64,000 bases of DNA from Nymphaea colorata (lineage: Eukaryota; Streptophyta; Magnoliopsida; Nymphaeales; Nymphaeaceae). Under the pieces are notes generated by a model. The model saw only the letters and a program-made list of their open reading frames with translations. It was not told the origin of the DNA and made no database searches. Shown in pieces: positions 51,301 to 63,251 of this stretch (position 1 is its first letter; every line of letters begins with the position of its first letter). A program made the position numbers and the translations under genes. The stretch is taken from assembly GCF_008831285.2 (NCBI RefSeq), contig NC_045139.1, positions 31,841,706 to 31,905,705 of the forward strand, written 5' to 3'.

Positions 51301-54300
51301 ATTACATGTTGCTAATATAATTTAGCGTCCAGCTTAACATTGGATCGTATTGAACTTGTTCTAGCTCTTTTCCATATGATGAATCATTGAGAAAGCATGT
51401 GTTAATCTATGTCACATGGGTGTGTTATTTTGTTTTGCTACCTTTATCAATGTGATGTGTGTGAGGGTGCCCCTTGGGTGCATAAAGGAAGCTCCAAAAT
51501 GTGTTATGAAATAATTAATTAAAGTTTAGAATTAGATGCTTGGATTCACAGGCACGCGTGTTAAAACATGGTTCCAAGTATTACATATAGGTTAGGCTTT
51601 AGATTTGTTGAGATTGTTCTAGACTTTGGCCAATGGTTTAAGGTGAATATTTAATGTTTGACTTGATGGATGAACATCTGCAGGTGATGCTTTTACTCTA
51701 TGATCTAAAGAAGCATCCGTACTTTGGATGGACTCTACATATTTATATGGTTTTAAAATTTAAATTTATTCGCATTTCAGTCCTTAATCTTTGCTTAAAA
51801 TTCAACATTAACCTCTTTTGATGCACACCATGTCTTAGCTATTGCGTACTTATCATTTTCGGCAAAGTCCTTCTTGGTAGCCTTTCCAAAATGTGGGTTT
51901 TCTTGAGATCATATTAAAAAAATCTCAAAACTTTTAGATGTCAAAAAACTATAAGGACAATGAACGTTCATGTGATAATGGCCTTTCTAATGTCGTTCTT
52001 GCAAATATAAGGAAATAGTTTTTTTAAAACATAGAAAAAAAAAACAATGAAATATTGAAGCAATGTGGTTTAGTGGCAGATCAGATCCTAGATTTGGATC
52101 TAGTTTGGCTTTGAATGTATTTTTATTTGGCATTGATGTTCTTTAGGATTTCGATCCTTTCGTTTACTGGGTCCGTAGGCATCTTTTCTTTTGTTTAGGG
52201 CTAGTTGTTGATGGAAAAAACCCTAGTTTCCTTTTGTTATTGAATTCCCTCTATTTTTCCATGCTTTTCCATTTGTTCTTCGCTTTTATGGTGCTTTTTT
52301 CACTGGGATTAGAATGAGGAACTCTATCGCTGCATCAAATGTATGATTAAAGAGTGGCAAAGAAGTTTTTCTTTTTTTGAAGATGTCGGAGAATATGGAG
52401 AGCATCTCATGATAATATTGCAATATAGCATTTTTTTTTTCTTTGTTTCCTGTCTAGTTTGAAAATGTTGTGATATTTTCAAAAATTATTGGTTAGCTTC
52501 AAAATGATGATACTATCACTATGTTCCCAACTATCAATGGTGCAAGTGGCTATGCTTTGGCGATGTAAAGTACAAACTCATTGTTATTTGAAGGTTAAAA
52601 TATTCAACTATCCTGTTTCTTTAGCATTAATTTTTGAAAATGTATTTTTAAAGTTGGTTGGTTGATTGATTGATTAGCAAGTACTTGGTGCAGTAGCCAT
52701 AGTTATTGCTTTGTCCACCTGAATTACAAATCATGTTTTTCTTCTGGCAGCATCTATTACATTACATGGATAAAATTCTGTCATCTGGTTGCCCCTGTCA
52801 TTGTTGGTTGATTGATTGACTATCAAGTATCAAGCACTTGTTGCAATGGCTATTGTTATTGCTTTGTCCAACTGAATTACAAATCATGTTTTTCTTCTGG
52901 CAGCATCTGTTACATTATATGGATGACATTCTGTCATCTGATTGCCCCTGTCATTGTTGGTTGATCGATTGATTAGCAAGCACTTGTTGCAATGGCTATT
53001 GTTATTGCTTTGTCCAACTGAATTACAATTCATGTTTTTCTTCTGCCAGCATCTATTACATTACATGGATAAAATTTGCTCATCTGATTGCCCCTGTCAT
53101 TGTTCATTGTGGTAAGCCCATTCGTGCTACTAATGGCTCCTCTATAAAAAGTTTTATTTGTTTGCCTTTGTCTTTTCTGTATGTCTTATTTTCCAGGAAG
53201 AGGAATTGTTTCCATCAGGCATGAACTTGTTGTTTCTGTAATGTTGGATATTTTTCTAGCTAGTTATTACATACACTTCTGATTGTCCCTTCTCAATGAT
53301 CATTTGAAGGTAATCGATTTACTGTTTAGTTACTGAAAGAAGAGAAAGATGACCATAGGTGCACTGAAGCAAATACTTGCACTTCGTGACACTATATTTA
53401 CTTGCTTTACATCAGTCTCACACCCAAAATAGCAGCAGAATATTATATTCTACTCTAGCACTTGACATTGCTTTGCAAAACTAGCCAAATGTGGAATAAT
53501 ATCCATCTCCAAATACCTATGAGTTGGCACAAAATCATGTTTTTTCTTTAATGTCTATATCTGATTCTATGAGTTTAGAAGTCAAAGATTTAAATGCAAA
53601 AATCTAAACTAATCACATGGATGTGTAATCTTGTCTTTACAGTTCTTGCATCAAGCTGCTGTACCTTGTAATTGGTATCTTGATCAAGAACTAAACAGGA
53701 TTTATGAGTTTGGTTATTAGGTGTAGCTTAAAATCCATGAGACATGTTAGATTTTGGTTCATCCAAGAATCACTGACTGGGAAGAGAGCAGGGAACAGAC
53801 AATAAGAAGAGGCTGCAACAATAAACAAAAATCCTAGCAGCAATAGGATGTGAGCTCTATTTCACCTTTTCATATGAATATTACAATGATTAGGGTACAA
53901 AAAAAATACTATTATACGGTATAAACTGTAAAGAGGTGCCATTAATGAGGTGCATACTGATATAAGACATTGGATTGGATCCAGATTGAATCTGCTCGAC
54001 CCAAAAATTGCATGAACTTCTTCTCACGTTCCTCCAGTTGTACATGTTTCTGAACCACGAATAACCTGCATTTTAGCATCCTAAACATTACTTGTGTTGA
54101 TCCTTTGTAAAATAGACCTGAAATTTGATTTTAAATTCTCACAAGTTTAGGTTCACTATCTTCTATTCAACTTTTTTGTCTCAAAAAACATGTCAATGGT
54201 GCTTTGATTATGATCATAGCAGAAAAGGAGACCAACTCCCCTGCTTCTGTCAATAGCTCAACAGTGGCAACTGCCATGGATTTATACTCTGCCTCAGTGG

Positions 54301-57300
54301 TTGATTTGGCAACAGTCCTTTGTTTTTTATTCCTCTGCATACCAAATATGTTCCAACTTCCAAGTAAAACATAATGTCAAGAAATCGAGTCATCGCTCAC
54401 CTAGCATCTTGAAATCAATGCATCTCAAGTCTGGCCCCCCTTTGACTTGAGATCCATTGATTAGAAGCATTCTGTGCTACACAAATACTGCGGAGTACCC
54501 GTACCATATGGGTGTGATATGGGTACAGGTACAGGTAAGCCCCTGGGTACATCTCTGGTACAGTTAGTACTGGGTATGGTCAATGTACCCAGGACCATAT
54601 CTGTCTTTTTTTTGGACTCGGCAAGTCCATTTCTGTTTGAAAAATAGGGTTTTATTTTTTGGATTTTTAGTATGTTTGTTACTTTCATACTTTATTCATT
54701 AGTTTTTTTCTTCATAATCTATAAATTTTGAATCATGCATGTGTTGTTTTGTTTGTTTGAATTTTTATTTTATATATATATATGCAGCTGCACTTTTGTA
54801 CCCAAGTTTTTTGAAAATGGTTCGTACCCATACCCGTACCTATGTGGCATAGGACTATAGGAGTTTGTAATGATCTTAAGTTCACAGTTCTCAAATAGGC
54901 AGAAATAGGCAGATTTGTTATAACCATAGATTTAAGGTGTCTCGGTAAATCAGACCCTCAGATCTAAGGTTTGGGGTAATCAAGTTATCAAACACCTCTT
55001 TGATGTTTGCTGAACAATGTCTTTGTTGCTCAGACTACACCCTGTAATGGTCAATTGATCTGTTGTGTTCTTCATTTTGTTCAAATACTCCATGATGGTC
55101 ATAAACCTTTTTCTCGACATTTGAAATTCGCTTTTGAGAAAGACAATTTTTGCCTCTGAAGTATGTGAATTGTGAATATGTTTGTACTTTGAACCAACCC
55201 GTCCTTCGACTACATAGCCGAACAATCATCAGGAATTAGCCACAGGAACCTCTTGGAACTGTGTAGGGGTGATATAGGTGGCATAAATTGGTTGTTTTTC
55301 ATCCAAGCAATGCACTCAATTTTTTTATGAATGCGCTGGAAGACGTTCCTTTTTCATTCCTTTCTTCTTGTGAGATGAATTTCTGTAGGGATTGGAGCGG
55401 ATCCATCCAGATGACCAAGGAGATCCTAACTACCTTAGAAAAGGAAGTATCTGCCTCTTCCAAATTATGAAATTTAATTCATTCAATTTTCAAACCAAAT
55501 TATTGAGGTAAATTGAAAGAAAGACCAAACTGAGAAAAGTTTATAATTCAATAGAGAAAAAAGGAAACAGAATTGTCTGTAAACTGATCACAAATAAGTG
55601 TTCAATCCAACAGTTCTAAGAAATCAATGATTCTGGCCCTTCTTCCTTTTTCTTTTTTTTATTGTTCTTTTGCTTTTCTTTGACAGATTCACACTTCAGT
55701 GCTGATTGTTGCCCAGTTGCAGAATGCCAGAATCAGTCAGTTATGTAGTCAACTAAGTCTCAACTTCCATTCCCTTGATCTGCAAATCACCTGTGTTGGG
55801 CTGTGTACAAAACAGTGACGAGTAGTCAACTTTAATGAATCAATTTGGTAAAATAATAGGACACAACGAACGGAGCTAGAAAGAAGAGATGATGCACACT
55901 CTAATATGGAGCGGATATTCATATGACAACAAAAACAGGAGGCACAGTCAGACTTTAAATAGAAGTCCCAACTCAAATATGACATTAAACAAAGAGGGGC
56001 ATCAGAGAAATTTGACTCTTTAACAAAGAGGGAAATCAAGACAAAACTGGTGAAGTCATTAATCTGGTCAGAAATCTGTGGATCTAATGATTTTCAAAAT
56101 ATTGATAAAATTCAACTGTCTGATTAGAAGGTTCAGATCTTACAATTTTTCAGATTATTAAAACCATGTTCAGATTGCTAACCATAATCTGGTTATTTCA
56201 GTTCCAGATGTAGGATCAGATAGAGAGAGTGGTCCAGGAATAGATATCTTGAAATAGATAAAGAAAGATGAATTTCAGACACAGATTTATGAAAAGAGAG
56301 AAGAAAATTATTGCTTGACATGGAGAGTTGGAATGCCTTTTCTGTAATACCTTTTGGAGCAATCCTAGATCCAGTTCTAGCAAGGGTGTGTTGTCATATT
56401 AGATTTTGTTTCATCCAAAAATCACTCACAGAGAAGGAGATGTGAGAAGAGGTTGCAACAATAAATTGAACTGGATATTATGTTCTCCTTTGGAGTGACA
56501 TGTCGATTTTCACTCTCTACTCTCTGCTCTACCAGCTGATCTATCCCTCAAGAATGTGATAATTCACTTATGCGCCATCAGCCTTCTTCGGCAACAAGAC
56601 CACAGACGAGGCAAAAGAAGATGTATTGGGCTTTATATGGCCCTTTTCAAGCAGCTCTTTCAACTGCCACTGACTCTCCTAGTGGGCCAATGTCTATGTC
56701 CTTCCTAAGTTCCTGTAGCAATAGGATGTCAGTTCTATTTCATGTTCTTGTAGGCATGTTGCAGTAATTAGGGTATCAGAATACCCTTATACGATGTAGC
56801 TAATTACAGTGGTGCCATTAATGAGGCATCAGTGGATATAATGGATTAGGTTGGATACAAACTGAAACCAGCCCAATCCAAACATCAGAAAAACTTTCTC
56901 AAGATGGTTTCAAAACTGGAAGATAACCGCACAGCCTTTGTGATATCGAATCCTTTATTTTTTCTGTGAAAATATTGTTGATTGCATTTTTTTGTGTTTT
57001 CTTCTTCTTTCTCCATGAAGTGATTTCTTATAAACACATTTTCATGTCTTTGTTACACTCTATTGTCTTTTTGCGTTATTTACTCATACAGATTGTTGTT
57101 AGCAATTTTGGTAAGTCTCCTGCTTAATTTGGATGATTAAGTGCTAACGAAAGTTTGTCTCTTTTTTGACAGGGTTGGCATTTTAGCTTTTCATCTTGCA
57201 CTAGTGAATCATCCCAGGGATGCCCTTGTCATTTGGACATTCTGTCTTGCTTTGTATCTTGGGGATGGAAGCGAGGCAGTGAAATTAGCAAGACAAAAGG

Positions 57301-59244
57301 CTGAAATGAGAGTGGTATATGCTTCTGAAATCTCGCAGTCAAAGACAATGGATGATGAACAACTATGTGCTGAAGTTTGTTCTTTTGTATCATCAATGAA
57401 AACCTCAGTAGATGCTATGACCAAGAAAGATAGTCTTCTTGAAGCCATGGAAAGATACCCACTGTCTTCATGTTCTGGTTTGGTGAGTATGGTTGTGGAT
57501 TTGTTTCTTTTTAAGATCTATACCCGTTAGGGAGGTTTCTAATTTTACTCATCCAATAAGTGTAATTCTACAGTTTCATTAACTAACAATCAAGTAAAAA
57601 CTGCACACTTGTACAAACTACCTCTGACATATGTCACGATCTGCATGCTATACAGTAAGAGAAGCTACTTTTGGTTGCTTGAGGTTATGGATGTGTAACT
57701 TATGTGCAACATTTAACAACTTGATCAGCCTTTTGTTGTGCCAACAAGTACAATTGCTATCCTACCTTGTAAATTGCTTTGGATGTGCTCACTTCAAAAA
57801 AGTAGCCTCAAATTGAAGTTCAATAGACTATTTTCTTAGAATAAATGGATGAATATGTACTTCAAATCCTGATGTAACAAGCTGGTTGATATGTTTGTAT
57901 TACAGCAATGTTTTGGAAACTTTTATTTGGTCTCCATTTACCATTACCATTTTTTAAAACATTTTTGAAGTTTGAACTTTGAACTATTAGAATTATCTGG
58001 CAAAATGTAGCAATAATGACATAAATCTGGAGGACAAACTTAAGTTAAACCTGTATATTGTCCCGTAAGCGTATAAATTAAATACATAAACTGTTAACCT
58101 CCACCCACACCCCACCCCCACCCCCTCCCAAAAAAAAAAAAAAAAAGATACCCTCAAGAAAGAAGGGAAGCTTAAATATCATGATGTGATTATAAATAGA
58201 ATACAGTGTTTTCTTTGTTTTTTTCCTTTGAATTCAATATTCTAGCAAAAATTTTGCTTAAATGAACCAGAGTGTACAGGAGCAATATTTCAATTGTTAT
58301 TACATGCCATTTTCATAGTTCTAACATAATCGGTGTGTAGTTTGATGTAGCACTGGGCTGGAATCCTACGGCAGGTATGGGCCTGGAAATCTGTTAATAA
58401 AATTGTAGTTCTTTTCCTAATTGTCAAAATTGGAAGTTAGTCTTTAGGTCCATTGGAAGTTGGTCTCAGGTCCGCCAAGGTCCTAAGAGGATTGAATGAG
58501 ACTGACCCCAGTCCCCAGCCCATTGCCTGGTCTTTGGCACATGAACACCACATTTAAATTTTAAAATAATATATGAACACACACACATAGAATGTACAAA
58601 ATACATATGGATATATGCACACACATACTTATGTATATACATGCAGATAGACAGACACACACAGAAATATATTTATGAACACAGCAAGAGCTTCACATTT
58701 TTTTCCCTGGAAAATATTTGCAAATGTTTGTGCTGTCTGGCAATACTGTCAACTAGACCTGAATGTCTGATAGTATTGGAATATTTTCATATGATTTGGA
58801 CACATCACTATGGAAGAGAGATTCCTTAGTAAATTTCTTTAAATTTGTCTTTTCTATTTTAGTTGTTTGATAGTTTACACTCATTGCGAGTGTTCTGAGG
58901 TTGATGTTCATGTGTGGCAGGTAGTTGTATCCTTGAGGGCAGGTAGATGTGTCTCAGAACTTCTCAATATTTTTCAAAATGGAATTGAAGGTATTCGGGA
59001 AAAGAGAGACAGGCTTGAAGTTGATTATAAGTTGCTTACATGTGGAGATAAAGCAGAAGTTCGCTTTGTTCTCGGAAGAATCATAATGCAGACGATGGAT
59101 AACGCTACTTTACAAGATCAGCAATTGCAAGTTGCGTGCACAAAGAAGCAGGGCATTAGGATGTCTTCTGTTTTAGACCATCAAAATGAGCGTACTCCTT
59201 CCACCAAGAAGCATCCTTCAGCACTTTCAAGCCTTTTCATGTGA
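48379..59244 (+). CDS. class II poly(A) polymerase / tRNA nucleotidyltransferase-like protein
   Basis: Thirteen coding exons, all in phase: 48379-48490, 49006-49155, 49469-49566, 49651-49734, 49861-50000, 50167-50239, 50444-50489, 50574-50683, 50845-50952, 51063-51122, 53050-53111, 57173-57482, 58921-59244; 558 aa. The catalytic head is clear: [13 protein letters not shown] followed by KDFDV supplies the metal-binding acidic pair. [24 protein letters not shown] and the [11 protein letters not shown] helix follow, as in bacterial-type poly(A) polymerases and CCA-adding enzymes. Plants have several such 'polynucleotide adenylyltransferase family' proteins (for example At1g28090, At5g23690). Poly(A) versus CCA activity cannot be decided. 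The start is uncertain: in-frame ATGs at 48379, 48403 and 48412; the longest gives a short hydrophobic N-terminus. Intron 10 holds two extra copies of exon 11; intron 11 holds a copia relic. An alternative last exon is listed separately. Confidence 0.9.
52658..53102 (+). repeat. tandem triplication covering intron end plus exon 11
   Basis: Three head-to-tail units: 52658-52803, 52804-52956 and 52957-53102 (146, 153, 146 bp). Each starts TTGGTTGATTGATTG or close, and contains TTATTGCTTTGTCCA, TTTTTCTTCTGGCAG and then 53 nt of coding sequence. Exon-like parts are 52751-52803, 52904-52956 and 53050-53102; the third continues 9 nt to a GTAAGC donor. All three are open and encode HLLHYMDxI..S..CPCHC. 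Copies 1 and 2 have only a weak TTG|GTTGAT as donor, which would keep the reading phase but drop two residues. Confidence 0.93.
54485..54850. repeat. GTACCC-rich insertion within the copia relic
   Basis: Left part GGAGTACCCGTACCATATGG, right part CGTACCCATACCCGTACC; the middle is AT-rich with a short TA run. The GTACCC/GGGTAC words in both orientations look like inverted ends of a separate small element nested in the retrotransposon. Confidence 0.5.
56555..56720 (-). pseudogene. Ty3/gypsy reverse-transcriptase fragment nested in the right LTR
   Basis: The minus strand reads [20 protein letters not shown] then [11 protein letters not shown] followed by a stop, matching the N-terminal part of gypsy reverse transcriptase. 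It accounts for most of the extra 220 bp that the right LTR has over the left. Short, with stops, not functional. Confidence 0.7.
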
Positions 59245-59369
59245 GTTCCTGTTTTTTGTAATCGTGCCCTTGAATTTTTGGTTGTCTGCCTTTTGCTCTG
59301 TAAAATTATATATGGATATGTTTCTTGTTGTGGGAAACTGAAATGTTAATTTTTTGTCCTTATGTATAG

Positions 59370-59484
59370 AGTACCCAATTTAGCTTTTGAAGAAACGAAG
59401 CTAATATTGGTGATGTCAACTGTTCCAGCATCTGTTGATATACATGCTTTTTTAGTGAAGGAACTACTTTGTTGGTCTAGGTAG
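59370..59484 (+). CDS. alternative last exon of the nucleotidyltransferase-like gene
   Basis: The annotated stop at 59244 overlaps a strong donor (TTTTCAT|GTGAGTTCC after 59240). Splicing to the acceptor TTATGTATAG before 59370 removes the stop and adds 37 residues ending at a TAG at 59484 (VPNLAFEETKLILVM ... LLCWSR), giving 595 aa. The join is in phase. The tail matches nothing I recognise; either end could be the main one. Confidence 0.5.
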
Positions 59485-59712
59485 TTTTGAGTTCCATCAC
59501 CAGACATGAAGACTGTTAAAATTGGAAGTGGTTTGGATCCAGAACAGCTAAATACAAAAAATTTCAGGTCAGGGTGGATATTGTACAATTTGAAATGGCA
59601 AAGCCCTCAAACTAGATAGGACTCGTTGGCAATACTACTGCTAACCGACTTGATGAAATCATTAAGCGCTAAGATACCACAGAACTTACTTAACGCTCTC
59701 TCTCTCTCTGCT

Positions 59713-59940
59713 TAGCACAACGGGTTCGGTTGCATGGCATGTAGCAACCATGTCCTCGGTTTGAGTCTTGGAGGGTGGTATTTTGATGGAATTGATCTGT
59801 GGAAGTCCCAACTTAAACTAACTCGTGCCTAGACAAATTTTTTGAACTCAGGTGAGATCCCTCCATGTATCGAAGTCTCGATCAGTTGGGTTGGTAGCTA
59901 AAGATGGATTCCACAATGACACCTAGCCAGGCACGGATTT
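59713..59940 (+). mobile_element. tRNA-derived SINE-like element
   Basis: A-box-like TTAGCACAACGGGTTCGG and, about 45 bp later, B-box-like CTCGGTTTGAGTCTTGG have the spacing of a pol III promoter. An unrelated tail of about 150 bp follows. A CT run marks the left edge. It lies just downstream of the nucleotidyltransferase-like gene, perhaps in its 3' flank. The first 70 bp do not fold into a proper tRNA, so it is not a tRNA gene. Confidence 0.55.
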
Positions 59941-61249
59941 GATATCAAGTTTGTGTGATTGAACCCCTGTCATCTAAATGCATTTTTCCGTTCGATTTTA
60001 AGCTGGTCATGTTCGGATTTGTTTTAGCCAGATCACATCGAACTTCAAGTTGAAGGTCAACCGGAACGGATTTCATTGACTCAGCATTTCTCAGATTCGA
60101 CATACTCTGGCCCATGCAGATGCCCATTAATGTCCTCTTTGATTTCCTGGTTTTTACAGAAAATCTACAATTTAGAAACAGCGAAAGATGCGTGACAACC
60201 TACCACTCAATGATAAGAAGTGGTACAAGAAGAAAAAAAGCAGCCTTGTAAATTTTTGGACTGGTTTGGCAAATTTTCCTCTCTAACGTATACCAAGAAA
60301 AAGCACCGCATTTCCCTCGAACTAGAGAACAAGTGAATGCAAAGGGTTACCTCCAACTGTGGCTCCACCGGAATAAGACAAGGGGACAATGCACGCGGGT
60401 CTCTTCAACCATGGCCCTGACACTGACCGAACACAAGAAGCCTTGACAGGCGATAGCAATACTAAGTGTAATTGCACTTGCAACATGCTTGGAACCTTTA
60501 ATTTTTAAAGATCATATCTGGGATCTTGCATACTTGTAAAAGACCTCTTTGTTGGCATCGATTTATCACCCATATCTAAAGAAATCTTTTGTGCTTTTTA
60601 ATTGCCACTTGCAAACAGCATCTCATCAATGGACAGGGTACAATCCCTATATCATCACGATTGACGTCTTCGCTTCAACAAATTCCATTAACCACCAAAA
60701 AGAATCGCATCCAAACAAAAATAACCATCCAACGACAAGAACGAAGAGAAGAGTGAACTATTTGACATGTTCACAAGAAATCCCACTTTCATTCCGTCGC
60801 TCTTCATCCTTTCCCATCTTCCCTTCGACTGGAACGAACCTGAAGACTGCATCACCTAGCCGCCCGCCATCACTTTTCATCGTTGCCCACCCTTCAGGTA
60901 AGCTTTTCGACCTCTTCTTGCTCTCGCTCTAATGCAGAATGAGAAAGACGAAAAACAGAGAGGCTGGGTTGGCAGCCCCTTTCTATGCATCGGTTCCCCG
61001 ACGCACAGAAGAAAAGGGTTGCTCAGCCGAGCAGACCCTTCGGTCCACCGCCTAAAGGGGCTGCGGAGTTGCCCTTTCCTCTATATGCACGAAGCAAGGG
61101 AAGGGGCGGCTCGGCAGCCCCATCATTTGCATGCACGAAGAAAGGAGGCTCATTTCTACATTTTCTTTTAGATGTAAAAGCTGCTCATAAGTGATATTAT
61201 CATGGCTACATAAATATTTAAACCGACTACAGAGAACAGCTCCGTTCCA
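59941..61249. other. intergenic, no clear gene
   Basis: A frame at 60549-60932 has no known domain. 60960-61150 is GC-richer and repeats GGCAGCCCC and ATGCACGAAG-like words in a degenerate way, probably repeat-derived. Confidence 0.4.
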
Positions 61250-61497
61250 TCCATGTCACTTATATTGCTTTCTTTGGTATGTTAGTTTAATATCGTAAAA
61301 AATGAACAGGTTACAACTCATGGATGTAGAATGCCTTGCAAACAGTCACAAAATTCCAAGACATGATTTCAGGTCCATGTCATCTATATTGCTTTATTTG
61401 TTATGTTGGTTTAAAATCGTGAAAAATGGATACCCTACAATTCATGAATATAGAATGCCTTATAAATAGTCACAAAATTCTAAGACATGATTTTAAC
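61250..61497. repeat. 124-bp tandem duplication
   Basis: Units 61250-61373 and 61374-61497 align along their whole length (start TCCATGTCACTTATATTGCT versus TCCATGTCATCTATATTGCT; end CAAGACATGATTTCAGG versus TAAGACATGATTTTAAC). Roughly one base in eight differs, so the duplication is old. Confidence 0.88.
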
Positions 61498-61865
61498 GGG
61501 TGAAAATAGTTGGTGAATCATATTTACCAAATGTGAACGTTAGCTTGAAATAATTTAAAATAAAAAAGGATTCAGCAAGAGTCATTTCAGAATAGGTTTG
61601 CTTTCCATAGTAAGTGAGAGAGCTGTTGTATAACTTCCAGCGTAGAAAGAAAATTGAAATTTTTTGGGATCAAAATGAATGGAGACAAAAGTATTACTTT
61701 GCCAGTACCAAGTCTTTTTGCATTCGGTGGAAAACATAAGTAAATTGTTACTGATTTGACTAGGAAATATATTATGTTGAGAAAGTGTTTCCTATATCAA
61801 ATTGATTTTGTTTTACTTGGAGCCACTTTCTCAATAACAATATAAAAAAAAGGCTATAGCAGAGG

Positions 61866-62035
61866 CCTGGGCATCGGGCCGAGCCGGCCCGGCCCAAGTC
61901 GGCCCGTCGGGCCCAAGACCCGGCCTGATTATTTGATGGGCCGGGCCGGGTACCGGGCCTGGTTGACCATGCCCGAGACCCAGCCTGGCCCGCTTTTGTT
62001 AACTGGCGGGCCGGGCCCAGGCCTGTGCTAGAGCC
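61866..62035. repeat. GGCCCG-rich degenerate element
   Basis: Starts CCTGGGCATCGGGCCGAGCC and ends CGGGCCGGGCCCAGGCCTG, so the ends are inverted partners. The interior is dense in GGCCCGG/CCGGGCC. Relatives at 24150-24425 and, weakly, 4395-4500 and 7190-7540. The open frame is an artefact of the repeat. Confidence 0.6.
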
Positions 62036-62064
62036 TTTTTTTGACCTTGCCAAGGAAGGTAGAC

Positions 62065-62229
62065 ATGGGTGCAAGCGCAGAGCAACGGCTAACTCCAAAT
62101 GTTTCAACTGAACATCTACCGTCGATTGGAATGGAATTTAATAGTGACGATAAAGCGTATGAGTTATATAATACAAACGAAAAGCAAGATGGCTTCCATA
62201 CACATATACATATTTTGGAATGTTCTTGA
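62065..62229 (+). pseudogene. FAR1/FHY3-type domain, N-terminal fragment
   Basis: An ATG-led frame contains PSIGMEFNSDDKAYELYNT, the conserved opening of the FAR1 DNA-binding domain (GMEF-x-S-x2-x-AYxxYN). The similarity ends soon after QDGFH, where the family continues with a basic zinc-binding stretch, and a stop follows. FAR1-like proteins derive from MULE transposases, so this is a fragment of either a FAR1-related gene or a Mutator-like element. The remaining domains are absent. Confidence 0.65.
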
Positions 62230-63207
62230 TGTCAATTAATTAAGACTCGAAACACTTGGATAAGTTGAAATGCTTAATTATCTTCCACTGGCCCTTGAAA
62301 GTTTAGTTCATAAAATGTGGGTCAGTTTTGCAGCAAAGATAGTGCAAAACATTACCTACAATATTCTCATCATTTAACATCGAGATGAATAGTTTCTCAG
62401 GATGATGCTATGATCTTAAGAATATATTGATGGGCAACATATATGACGTCAATCATTTGTTAGCCTTTAATAATGTTTTTATAATAAAAAAATGAAAGGC
62501 TCCCTCGAAGCATCAACATTTCAATAACAAAAAAATCCACACCCTTATAAAAACAACTTGGATCCAAGTTGTTTATCAACAAAGAATTTTAAGATATTTA
62601 CATTTTTTAAATAATATTTTTGGCAAAAAAATTAAGGGTTTGATTTATGTATATATGTAGTATCCTTACCAATTAGTTCTACTTCAAAGGTACTGATCAA
62701 ACAATAAAAAAATTAATTAGAAAAATGAACACGATAACGCTGATCCTTTATTTCATTCTCAAGTAAGCTCCCATCAGAGACGTTTCCGCATAATCGTGTG
62801 TGTGACCCACAAAGTCCCAACGTATGTCCACCCCTGGCCGTGGCTAGGGCTTGGCCTTCTCTCTCTCTCAATTGCTCAATCTCTAGAGAGAGAGAGAGAG
62901 AAAGCAGCGGCAGAACAAAAAGGAACTGTGCGCAATAGAAATTAATTGAATGCTTTATGTGTGACACTAATTCCTTAAAAAAAGTTGCATAGACGCATAT
63001 AGTACGTTATTTTAGTCATTTTAGTGTTCCATATTCTTGTTATTTTAGTAGTTTCTTTTCTATTTTCTTGACCATTTTGATAAACATTATATAACTATAC
63101 TGAAGCTTTCGCTTCAATCATCTCCCCTCGCCTCACCTCACGAGTGATCACTTTTGTTATAATTTGTAAACTTAATCAAAGATCCTGTGGGTGCTAGAGC
63201 AGGTGTG

Positions 63208-63251
<44 letters not shown>

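Larger units (their letters stand above)
53743..56884 (-). mobile_element. internally deleted Ty1/copia retrotransposon in intron 11
   Basis: Two LTR-like direct repeats flank it, about 53743-54010 and 56395-56884, sharing TTAGATTTTGGTTCATCC, GCAATAGGATGT, ATTAGGGTA and TGCCATTAATGAGG. On the minus strand a gag-like piece at 55225-54980 has [18 protein letters not shown]. An RNase H piece near 54340-54230 has [14 protein letters not shown], the copia-typical motif. Order on the minus strand is LTR, gag, RNase H, LTR, so integrase and most of the reverse transcriptase are gone. The LTRs differ at many sites, so the insertion is old. Antisense to the host gene. Confidence 0.8.

Noticed and set aside
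59713-59790. tRNA gene
   Set aside because: A- and B-box-like words are present, but acceptor and anticodon arms do not pair; better explained as a SINE head.
60549-60932. 127-codon frame ending near a donor-like CAG|GTAAGC
   Set aside because: Could be a leader exon of an unseen gene, but no downstream coding exon matches and the protein has no recognisable feature.
61772-62107. 111-codon minus-strand frame
   Set aside because: Composed of the GGCCCG-rich repeat; no conserved motif.
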